A stretch of DNA of 26,898 nt from JBCCCJ01 sp039029315 (GTDB lineage Bacteria; Bacteroidota; Bacteroidia; J057): contig JBCCGK010000138.1 of the NCBI GenBank assembly GCA_039029315.1, positions 1 through 26,898 of the forward strand, read 5' to 3'. Below, piece by piece: positions 1 to 6,467 of the stretch. Position 1 is the stretch's first letter; the number at the start of each line of letters is the position of its first letter. The translations under genes were made by a program, and so were the position numbers. The notes under the pieces were generated by a model. The model saw only the letters and a list, made by a program, of their open reading frames with translations, did no database searches and was not told the origin of the DNA.

Positions 1-303
1 AAGTTGCGTAAAAACCGCCAAAATTCTAAGCCCAACTCACAAATCCACCCCAGTTTACCGAATTTTGGGGGCCAGCTCGCCTAAACTTGTAATAGTGTAT
101 GGTAAAGAAATTTGAATTCCCATTTTGGCTAAAGTCAAACTAAGAGACTGTTTGGAAATCTGTCACTTATTTTTTGTATGCGTCTTTTTTCCTCATCCGG
201 CGGCTTTTTTTGTTCCCATAGCACCACTATGAGAACAAAAAAGAGCCTTGTCTGAGAAAAAAATACCTCCTAAAAATTCTCAGCACAGATTACAAAACAG
301 TCT
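1..303. other. Non-coding left end of window
   Basis: No convincing coding region was found on either strand. The right part holds an AT-armed inverted repeat (202-247) and, at about 252-290, a weaker pair CTGAGAA / TTCTCAG that could form a hairpin just downstream of the minus-strand DUF2834-like gene. The first 180 bases contain nothing I recognise; the 3' end of a gene starting outside the window cannot be excluded. Confidence 0.5.
202..247. repeat. Long inverted repeat with A/T-run arms
   Basis: The left arm TTTTTTGTTCCCATAG (206-221) pairs with CTATGAGAACAAAAAA (227-242) across a 5-base loop with one C/A mismatch. GGC (202-204) and GCC (245-247) add three outer pairs after a one-base bulge. 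On both strands the outer arm reads T-run first and A-run last, so no U-tract follows the hairpin. It is therefore not a classical intrinsic terminator. Its place beyond the stop of the minus-strand gene suggests a 3'-end or dispersed palindromic element; function unknown. Confidence 0.6.
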
Positions 304-645
304 TTAAGTCCCTGCTTCCCTGCTCTTGCTGCCTTCTCTTACATAAAGAAATAGCGGCAAGCCACCTGCAATTCCAAAAGCAAAGGTATATAGCCAGATC
401 CACCAAATGGATTTGATTCTCAATTTTTTGGATTCCCGATAGGACCAGATCAGAAATAACACCACCACGAACAATAAATCGATGATGAAAGCAGAGGAAA
501 TATTGTTGGCAAACATCCCCTGAAAAGTATCCAAAGGATGGGCATATAGCAGGATGTTCCCGGATTGAATCGATTCCTTGAGGACAAAAATATTGGGAAG
601 AATGGTGCCTAGAATGGTCAGAAACAGGTATGTCTGTTTGTTCAT
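304..645 (-). CDS. DUF2834-like small membrane protein
   Basis: A 113-residue protein with three hydrophobic stretches (about residues 5-24, 50-67 and 80-101), basic loops between them (RESKKLRIKS) and a charged C-terminus. Length, three-helix layout and the aromatic-rich second half (IWWIWLYTFAFGIAGGLPLFLYVRE) fit the DUF2834 family, small inner-membrane proteins of unknown function. The family call is from memory of its pattern. It lies 82 bases downstream of the Crp/Fnr-type regulator gene on the same strand. Between them are an Fnr-type palindrome and a TACATTTG element, so it probably has its own promoter controlled by that regulator. Starts at ATG 645-643. Confidence 0.7.
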   Translation of the reverse strand: MNKQTYLFLTILGTILPNIFVLKESIQSGNILLYAHPLDTFQGMFANNISSAFIIDLLFVVVLFLIWSYRESKKLRIKSIWWIWLYTFAFGIAGGLPLFLYVREGSKSREAGT

Positions 646-662
646 GTTTTTTTGATTTGCTT

Positions 663-670
663 CAAATGTA
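663..670 (-). promoter_or_regulatory. Candidate -7 promoter element TACATTTG
   Basis: Read on the minus strand the bases are TACATTTG, an exact match to the Bacteroidota -7 consensus TAnnTTTG. It lies 18 bases upstream of the start codon of the DUF2834-like gene. No TTG-type -33 element is evident at the expected distance; the palindrome at 693-708 occupies that place. This is what an activator-dependent promoter would look like. Confidence 0.5.
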
Positions 671-692
671 GGAGGAGGATCAGAAAAAAATG

Positions 693-708
693 ATTGACGA
701 TCGTCAAT
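693..708. promoter_or_regulatory. Fnr/Crp-type operator palindrome
   Basis: ATTGACGATCGTCAAT is a perfect 16-base palindrome containing TTGAC-N4-GTCAA, the 5-4-5 layout of Fnr/Crp-family sites. If transcription from the TACATTTG element begins near 658, the palindrome centre is near -42, the class II activator position. The adjacent regulator gene encodes a recognition helix with E-T-L-S-R, matching the E-x-x-S-R contacts Fnr uses on TTGA half-sites. Assigning this site to that regulator is inference. Confidence 0.6.
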
Positions 709-727
709 AAATGACCATCAGCTCGGA

Positions 728-1303
728 TCAGTCCTCCCGCATTCGATTCCTGATTCGACTCAGAGTCTCGGGGGCTACCCCCAGATAGCTCGCCAACAAA
801 TATTGCGGAACGCGTTGGGCTAGTTCTGGTTTGCGTGCAAGCAGATTCCGATATCTTTGCTCGGGAGACAAGGTAATGAAGGTGGCAAGGATGTCTTGAT
901 AGATAATCAATTCTTCTTCCATCGCCAGTCTGGCCAAATGGGCAAATGTGGGAAATTCTGCCAGCATTTGATCCGCCAGTTCAACCGAAATGACAGCTAG
1001 GGTACAAGCTTCAATGGTCTGAAGGAAATGGCGGGCCGGGGTCTGTCTGGTGTAACTTTCATAAGAACTCACAAACTCACCTTCGGTATAAAAAAAAGCT
1101 GTTTTCTCCTCGCTATCCACCTCATAAAATAATCTGATACATCCTTCAATCAGAAAAAAGAATTCTGTTGACACCTCTCCTTCGGATAACAAATTCTTCT
1201 GTTTGCCTACCCGTCTAACTGGAATATGCTGTTTCAAAAAATCACGCTCTTCCCTGGAGAGAGGAAAATGTTTGTTGCAATAGTTGATCAATGCATCGAT
1301 CAT
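728..1303 (-). CDS. Crp/Fnr-family transcriptional regulator
   Basis: A 191-residue protein with an N-terminal cyclic-nucleotide-binding-type beta-roll (about residues 15-120, with LLSEGEVSTEFFFLIEGCIRLFYE), a dimerisation helix (about 120-150) and a short C-terminal helix-turn-helix (YLLASYLGVAPETLSRIRNR, about 168-187). Length is normal for Bacteroidota members, which lack the longer winged helix of E. coli Crp. The four N-terminal cysteines of Fnr are absent, so a [4Fe-4S] oxygen sensor is unlikely; the ligand is unknown. Residues E179, S182 and R183 fall where Fnr contacts TTGA. The gene is codirectional with the DUF2834-like gene downstream and divergent from the AraC-type regulator. Confidence 0.9.
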   Translation of the reverse strand: MIDALINYCNKHFPLSREERDFLKQHIPVRRVGKQKNLLSEGEVSTEFFFLIEGCIRLFYEVDSEEKTAFFYTEGEFVSSYESYTRQTPARHFLQTIEACTLAVISVELADQMLAEFPTFAHLARLAMEEELIIYQDILATFITLSPEQRYRNLLARKPELAQRVPQYLLASYLGVAPETLSRIRNRMRED

Positions 1304-1467
1304 GAGGCCAGGATTTTGTTCGTTTTTTCAGGAGAAATGTAGCAAGGATTTTCCAGCATCCCAGCAAATAGTTGAGCTGTCTTTCTTTTGAACAATTGAC
1401 ACCTTCGCCTGGAAATGGAAGGAAAGGGACAAAGCCTGAACTTCGCTTACTCAAATCCACATTGAAA

Positions 1468-2490
1468 ATGTTTCTGATACTCAACTTCATTGGTTTGATA
1501 TTTTCCTGCTTTCTGGGAAGTATGCTGGTCTACAAATCCCAAAGGAGTGATCCCGAATCTCTTTTGGCAGGATTGCTTATGCTGATATTTGGATGTTTGA
1601 TTCTCAACTCTATCAGGATATTGGGTTTTGGCCCAGATTATCATCTGTGGTATGAGGTGCTGAGCAATCATCTAATTTTGTTGATTGGGCCCATCCTTTT
1701 CCTTTACACCTTCAGACAAATCAACAAAAGGCGTATCCGCTTGTCAGATGGTCTTCATGCGATTCCTTTTCTGATGTTGTTATTGGGGAATGTCGTTCTT
1801 CGCCTGATGGGGGAAAAGGGGGAAAGTATTCAAGGGGCTTTTGATGTGTTTGCTGGTTTGTTTCTCATCACTTCTCTGGCTGTGTATATGGGAATCAGCC
1901 TTAGACTTGTCATCAAATACCACAAAAAGCATCGTCGCTTGCTGTGGACATTGGGTGGATTTGCATTTGTTTGGGGGATCAACTTGTTGTTTCAGGGCAT
2001 CCATTATCTGATGCCCTTGGATCATGAACTATGGACTATCGCTGCCACCCTTTTGCTTTCTGTGCTTGTCGTAGTGCTCACCTATCAGGAATGGTTATCC
2101 CTACTTGCTCACCAGCAGAAGCGGCCCCAACGCTTATTGCTAAAGGAAGCAGACAAAGAAGGAATCCTCCTGTCTTTGGAACAACTCATGCAAACAAGCA
2201 AGCCTTATTTGCAGCCAGACTTTAGCCTGACAAAATTAAGCGAGGAGATTGGTTACCCTAGCAGCTATATCTCTCGGGTGATCAATAGCGAGCATGGGCT
2301 GGGATTCAAAAAATACATGGCCAGGTTGCGGGTGCAGGAATTCATGACCCTCGCCCAAGAGCAATCCAATCGAAAATTTACGATCATGGCGCTTGCTCGG
2401 GAGGCCGGTTTTAGGTCTTCCTCTACTTTTCATACAGCTTTCCGGGAGCATGCTGGTCAGTTGCCCTCGGAATTCATGAAAGGTCTGTAA
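1468..2490 (+). CDS. Membrane-anchored AraC-type transcriptional regulator
   Basis: The N-terminal two thirds (residues 1 to about 207) contain seven hydrophobic segments. A C-terminal AraC/XylS DNA-binding domain follows (about 240-340) with both helix-turn-helix units: LTKLSEEIGYPSSYISRVIN, and IMALAREAGFRSSSTFHTAF followed by PSEFMK. I chose the ATG at 1468 because the first membrane helix begins there. The frame stays open upstream to an ATG at 1372, but those 32 residues are polar and would overlap the divergent regulatory region. This polytopic-membrane plus AraC architecture is common in Bacteroidota and is presumed to sense a membrane or extracytoplasmic signal and act from the membrane. 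CGAACAA repeats lie downstream, before the next gene. Confidence 0.88.
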   Translation: MFLILNFIGLIFSCFLGSMLVYKSQRSDPESLLAGLLMLIFGCLILNSIRILGFGPDYHLWYEVLSNHLILLIGPILFLYTFRQINKRRIRLSDGLHAIPFLMLLLGNVVLRLMGEKGESIQGAFDVFAGLFLITSLAVYMGISLRLVIKYHKKHRRLLWTLGGFAFVWGINLLFQGIHYLMPLDHELWTIAATLLLSVLVVVLTYQEWLSLLAHQQKRPQRLLLKEADKEGILLSLEQLMQTSKPYLQPDFSLTKLSEEIGYPSSYISRVINSEHGLGFKKYMARLRVQEFMTLAQEQSNRKFTIMALAREAGFRSSSTFHTAFREHAGQLPSEFMKGL

Positions 2491-2513
2491 GAACAGAATC
2501 ACTTCCAACAGAT

Positions 2514-2554
2514 TTGTTCGATTATTTCTAGTCGAACAAGTGTAGGCGAACAAT
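2514..2554. repeat. CGAACAA repeat cluster, candidate operator or stem-loop
   Basis: TTGTTCGA (2514-2521) and TCGAACAA (2532-2539) form a perfect 8-bp inverted repeat with a 10-base spacer. CGAACAA then recurs directly at 2548-2554, 15 bases after the copy at 2533-2539. The cluster sits 24 bases after the stop of the AraC-type regulator and about 65 bases before the next start codon. It could be a stem-loop at the regulator's 3' end. Equally it could be an operator, since AraC-family proteins commonly bind direct repeats. No U-tract follows. Confidence 0.45.
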
Positions 2555-2617
2555 TCTTGGGATTCTGGCATGAAGAGGGGAGTTTGAGGCAATCCATAAT
2601 TTTTGTCTCAAATAACA

Positions 2618-3202
2618 ATGAACACTTACAGCTTTATTTTCTTAGTAGGTTGTTTGTTCCTTTGTCCACGACTGAAGGCGCAAACCCGACCTTTCCACCT
2701 GACATCTGTTTCCATTGCTCTTGGTCATCATTCGATTGGAAGTCCTTTCGCGATTCGAAGACCCTTTCACTCATCCATCCAGGTGGACATGCACTGGCGT
2801 CGACAAGCGAATACAAACAATCGCCGCTGGCTGACTTCTGCCGGATATGTCCATCGGCCTAACTGGTCGCATGATCTCTATCTGCTTCTGCGGCACCGAT
2901 CCCAAAGATTCTGCTTTGAACAAAAGGCATTCATCTATTGGGACTATGGTCTTGGCCTGATGATGAGCCAGCATCTGTTTTCCTTCTATCATCTGGAGAA
3001 TGGCAGGTATGTTTCCAGTAAATGGAACCTAAAAGTGAGTGGGCTACTTTCAAGTAGTCTCGGCCTAGGCGTCCGCCTCTCAAACTCGATGAATCTCAGC
3101 CTTGGTTCTGATTGGCGGCTCCAGCTGCCTCATGGGGGAGGATTACCTTTCTTGCCGCATTCTTTTTTTTATGTAAGTCTTTCCAAACACCTAAGCCCAT
3201 GA
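2618..3202 (+). CDS. Small outer-membrane beta-barrel candidate
   Basis: A 194-residue protein with a signal peptide (MNTYSFIFLVGCLFLCPRLKAQ, cleavage expected near A-Q at 21-22). The rest has alternating polar and hydrophobic residues, many aromatics and a terminal strand-like segment (HSFFYVSLSKHLSP), as expected of a small barrel. I cannot place it in a named family. ATG 2618 is preferred over the in-frame ATG at 2603, which would add five residues before the signal peptide. Its TGA overlaps the ATG of the next gene (ATGA at 3199-3202), so the two are probably translationally coupled. It may be the membrane partner of the serine hydrolase. Confidence 0.65.
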   Translation: MNTYSFIFLVGCLFLCPRLKAQTRPFHLTSVSIALGHHSIGSPFAIRRPFHSSIQVDMHWRRQANTNNRRWLTSAGYVHRPNWSHDLYLLLRHRSQRFCFEQKAFIYWDYGLGLMMSQHLFSFYHLENGRYVSSKWNLKVSGLLSSSLGLGVRLSNSMNLSLGSDWRLQLPHGGGLPFLPHSFFYVSLSKHLSP

Positions 3203-4410
3203 AATCTGCTCCTGTTTTACTCCTTCTCCTGCTCCTTTTTTCCTGTCAAAAGGAAGAATGGTTGATCGACACTCCTACTTGTCCAGAGATCCAGCCTCAG
3301 ATTGGATCACTTCACCCGTCTTCAAATGCGCTTCAGGCCTTATTGGAAGGATCAGTACAAGAGGGAATTCCTGGCATTTCGGCCATTTTGTACCATCCAT
3401 CAGCAGGATTGTTTATGGGAACGGCTGGTGTCTCGAGCATCGAGCAAAACACAGAACTTCTCACCTGTCATGTGTTTCCTTCTGCCAGCATCTCTAAAAT
3501 GTATGCTGCAGTCCTGAGCTTGTCCCTTCATGATCAAGGTATTTTGGATATTGATGATCTGATTGCCAATCATTTGGATTCAGATCTGGTTTCACAGCTT
3601 CCCAATGGTACCAGCATTCGCCTCAAGCACTTGATGAATCATAGTTCAGGCCTGCCTGAACATGAAAATTCACTGGATCTTACCTTCGACGCTTTTCACA
3701 ATCCTCGTTTGACATTTAGCTCGGATCAGGAGTATCTACCCTACATCTTCAACAAAAAACCACTCTTCCCTGCTGGCGAAGGCGCCAGATATTCCACTTC
3801 AGGTGTGATTGTGGAAGACCTGGTGCTGGAAGCCATCACGGGGCAGCCACATGCAGAGTTGTTCGATCAGATCATCACCCAGTCTTTAGATGTGCAACAA
3901 ACACATTTTAGCAATTCTCCTGGCTATCCTTTCCCCGAAGGCATCATCAATCAGTATTGGGATGTGTATGGAAATGGTCAGCTCATCAACTCCAATTCCT
4001 TGTCAAATTCCATTGAGCATGAATATTATCTGGGTTCTTCCAAAGTCATTTTCACGGCCTATGATTTGTTTCTGTTTATGAAGGCCGTCTTCGAAGATCA
4101 TCACTTTTTCTCTGAACAAAGCTTGAACCTGATGAAGGAGATCAACTTTCAGGAGAACTCCACGACGGACGGCTATGGACTTGGGCTGGAAATCAAGATA
4201 AGTCCAGAATTTGGGAAACGGTATGGACATCAGGGAGGCTCAATCGGAGTGGCCAATCATGTGTACTGGTATGAAAATGGAGGGATCATCGTCCTGCTAA
4301 CAAATGTAGCAGGTTTTTTCTCTTCACCTTTGATACGATCCCTCGCAAGTGAAGAAATGGGAGATCCCGAAACGCTTCTGGGCCAATACGAACGAATATT
4401 GTTGAAGTAA
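3199..4410 (+). CDS. Beta-lactamase-type serine hydrolase lipoprotein
   Basis: A 403-residue protein. The poly-leucine signal ends in LLLFSC with the lipobox cysteine at C16, so it is a lipoprotein. The class C beta-lactamase / DD-peptidase fold is supported by the S-x-x-K motif (S97-I-S-K100), by MNHSSGLPEH (146-155), by Y198-S-T in place of Y-x-N, and by H344-Q-G-G in place of K-T-G. These variants are normal for the broad serine hydrolase family (esterases, D-aminopeptidases, FmtA/Pbp-like proteins), so antibiotic resistance should not be assumed. The frame is open back to 3112, but the ATG at 3199 gives the signal peptide and overlaps the upstream stop. Substrate unknown; a peptidoglycan fragment or ester is plausible. 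Confidence 0.88.
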   Translation: MKSAPVLLLLLLLFSCQKEEWLIDTPTCPEIQPQIGSLHPSSNALQALLEGSVQEGIPGISAILYHPSAGLFMGTAGVSSIEQNTELLTCHVFPSASISKMYAAVLSLSLHDQGILDIDDLIANHLDSDLVSQLPNGTSIRLKHLMNHSSGLPEHENSLDLTFDAFHNPRLTFSSDQEYLPYIFNKKPLFPAGEGARYSTSGVIVEDLVLEAITGQPHAELFDQIITQSLDVQQTHFSNSPGYPFPEGIINQYWDVYGNGQLINSNSLSNSIEHEYYLGSSKVIFTAYDLFLFMKAVFEDHHFFSEQSLNLMKEINFQENSTTDGYGLGLEIKISPEFGKRYGHQGGSIGVANHVYWYENGGIIVLLTNVAGFFSSPLIRSLASEEMGDPETLLGQYERILLK

Positions 4411-4437
4411 TGGCATAGCTGCTTGGGAGAATCTGGC

Positions 4438-4445
4438 TATCTTTG
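4438..4445 (+). promoter_or_regulatory. Candidate -7 promoter element TATCTTTG
   Basis: An exact TAnnTTTG match 26 bases upstream of the first kinase start codon, in a 61-base gap after the serine hydrolase gene. A TTG element at the usual 19-21 base distance was not found. It could drive the kinase pair. Confidence 0.4.
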
Positions 4446-4471
4446 ATGAAATGATCGGAGATTTTTGAGAT

Positions 4472-6457
4472 ATGAGACAGTTCTTCCAACTCATCTGGAT
4501 AATTTTTCTACTAGCTGAGAAACCGTGCTATCTGTCTGCTCAGCATATCCGTCTGGATAGCCTGAAGGCTTCTTTTGAGTGGCAAGAGCCTGACAGTATA
4601 CATATCCAAACCCTCAAAGCGATCGCCCTGGCACATGATGATGCCAATGAATATGACAGCTTGCTCAAATATGCGAGCCAAATGGTGGACTTAGGCAAGG
4701 CGATGGAGAAAAATGCTGAGTTGGGATTTGCTTATGAAAAAATAGGAGCTTCGCAATGGCATTTGGGCCACTTTCCGGCAGCGGTTTCAGCCTGTGATTC
4801 CGCATTAAAATACTATCAACTGACAGGCAATGATCGCCGAATCATGACCACGACTCACCTCAAGGGAATGATTCATATGCAATCCGGCAATTTTGATTTG
4901 GCAACTCGGCTGTATTATGAGGCGATCGACCTTGCGCGAGCAGAGCACGACAGCCTTGTTGTGGGAGTCATCCTGAATGGAGTCGCTTCTGTTCATTTGG
5001 ATATGGCACAGTATGAGCAGGCGGAAGAAGCATTTCAGGAATCCATCGCCATGCTGTCTGGCGAAGAATATAGTTATCGCAGGGGCATGTCCATTTCAAA
5101 TCTGGGAACGCTTTACCATACCCTGCGGAGACATGAAGAAGCATTAGTCCAATTCCGACAAGCCATCAGTATTTATCAGGACTTAGGGAACAAACGTTGG
5201 GAGGTCACGGCCAAAGGCAATATGGGCGGCACCTTGATCAATATGGGTAGAGCAAAAGAGGCCATTCCTTTTTTGGAAGAAAACATCGCCTTTTTCCGGG
5301 ACAAAGAACCCTATTATGAATCAGAATCTCTGGGTATGCTTGCCAGAGCTTACACAGAGCTTGGACAGTTGAATAAGGCCAAAAATATGTATCAGCGAGC
5401 GTTGGCCATCTCACAGAAAGCAGGAATGATGGAAAATGAACGACGACATCATGAAAACCTCAGCGAAATCGCCAATCTTCAACAAGATTATCGTGCTGCT
5501 TTTGAGCATGTTCAAGCTGCCAATGTCCTGACAGATAGTTTGTACAGCATCCAGACTGCTGAAAAAGTAGCGGAACTAACAGAGCAATATGAAGCCGAAA
5601 AAAAGGAAGCCCAAATCATCCAGCTCAATACAGAGAATGCCTTGAAGGATGCTAAAATCGCTAATGATAAACAAATCAAATGGGGGTTGGTGATCGGGAT
5701 CTTTTTGTTAATCATCATTGGCGTATTGGTATGGAAAGGACAAAGAAGAACACTCAGGAATCAGCGCTTATTAGTAGCTAAAAATGAAGCAATTCGTTCT
5801 TCGGAATACAAGCAACATGTGACTGAGCTGGAATTGAAAGCTCTTCGTGCGCAGATGAATCCGCACTTTATTTTCAATTGCATGAATTCGATTAACAGAT
5901 TGATTCTGGAAGATCAGAATGATCAAGCCTCCCGCAACCTGACCAAATTCTCCCGGCTGGTACGGATGATATTGGAACATTCGGGAAAAAAATACATCAG
6001 TCTGGAAGAGGAATTAACAATGCTGAAAACCTACATCCAGTTGGAATCCCAACGATTTAAAGGGAAAATCGATTATGAAATCCAAGTCGATCCAGATTTA
6101 GACCCGGATGGAATAGATATTCCCTCCATGATTCTCCAGCCATTTGTTGAAAATGCGATTTGGCATGGATTGATGCACAAGGAAGATGGAAGAGGAAAAA
6201 TACGCATCCAACTTGAAGCGAAGGGAGAAATATTACATTGCCAGATTGAGGATAATGGTGTAGGCAGGAAAAAAGCATTGGAACTCAAACAAGCAAACAG
6301 GCCTTCTCATCAGTCCATGGCTATGACTGTAACCAGGGAGCGCCTCGGTTTGCTTGATCAATCAGGGCTTGCTCAACCAGTCGAAATCATTGATCTGAAA
6401 GATGCTTCCAATCAGGCATTGGGGACCAGAGTTCATGTTCATATTCCGATGAATTGA
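4472..6457 (+). CDS. TPR sensor histidine kinase, LytS/YehU type (copy 1)
   Basis: A 661-residue protein: signal peptide (1-24), a periplasmic array of about six tetratricopeptide repeats (about 80-355), a coiled linker, one membrane helix (about 404-421), then a cytoplasmic His_kinase domain (PF06580 type). The domain carries ALRAQMNPHFIFN with phosphoacceptor H465. A HATPase follows with the N-box QPFVENAIWHG (N561) and the G1 box DNGVG (594-598). Kinases of this class signal to LytTR response regulators. Ten bases separate it from a paralogous kinase downstream, so they form an operon. No response regulator is adjacent; the nearest LytTR gene is at 21471, beyond the minus-strand surface block. 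Confidence 0.93.
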   Translation: MRQFFQLIWIIFLLAEKPCYLSAQHIRLDSLKASFEWQEPDSIHIQTLKAIALAHDDANEYDSLLKYASQMVDLGKAMEKNAELGFAYEKIGASQWHLGHFPAAVSACDSALKYYQLTGNDRRIMTTTHLKGMIHMQSGNFDLATRLYYEAIDLARAEHDSLVVGVILNGVASVHLDMAQYEQAEEAFQESIAMLSGEEYSYRRGMSISNLGTLYHTLRRHEEALVQFRQAISIYQDLGNKRWEVTAKGNMGGTLINMGRAKEAIPFLEENIAFFRDKEPYYESESLGMLARAYTELGQLNKAKNMYQRALAISQKAGMMENERRHHENLSEIANLQQDYRAAFEHVQAANVLTDSLYSIQTAEKVAELTEQYEAEKKEAQIIQLNTENALKDAKIANDKQIKWGLVIGIFLLIIIGVLVWKGQRRTLRNQRLLVAKNEAIRSSEYKQHVTELELKALRAQMNPHFIFNCMNSINRLILEDQNDQASRNLTKFSRLVRMILEHSGKKYISLEEELTMLKTYIQLESQRFKGKIDYEIQVDPDLDPDGIDIPSMILQPFVENAIWHGLMHKEDGRGKIRIQLEAKGEILHCQIEDNGVGRKKALELKQANRPSHQSMAMTVTRERLGLLDQSGLAQPVEIIDLKDASNQALGTRVHVHIPMN

Positions 6458-6467
6458 TTAAAGCCTC

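Noticed and set aside
144..175. GAGACTGTTTGGAAATC-like text resembling an insertion sequence end
   Set aside because: No matching inverted end, target duplication or transposase appears in the window.
1372..1467. In-frame upstream extension of the AraC-type regulator
   Set aside because: The 32 extra residues are polar and do not resemble the family N-terminus; the first membrane helix begins at ATG 1468.
3112..3198. In-frame extension of the serine hydrolase into the barrel gene
   Set aside because: It would place 29 residues before a clear lipoprotein signal peptide and overlap the upstream gene in another frame; ATG 3199 gives an ATGA overlap.
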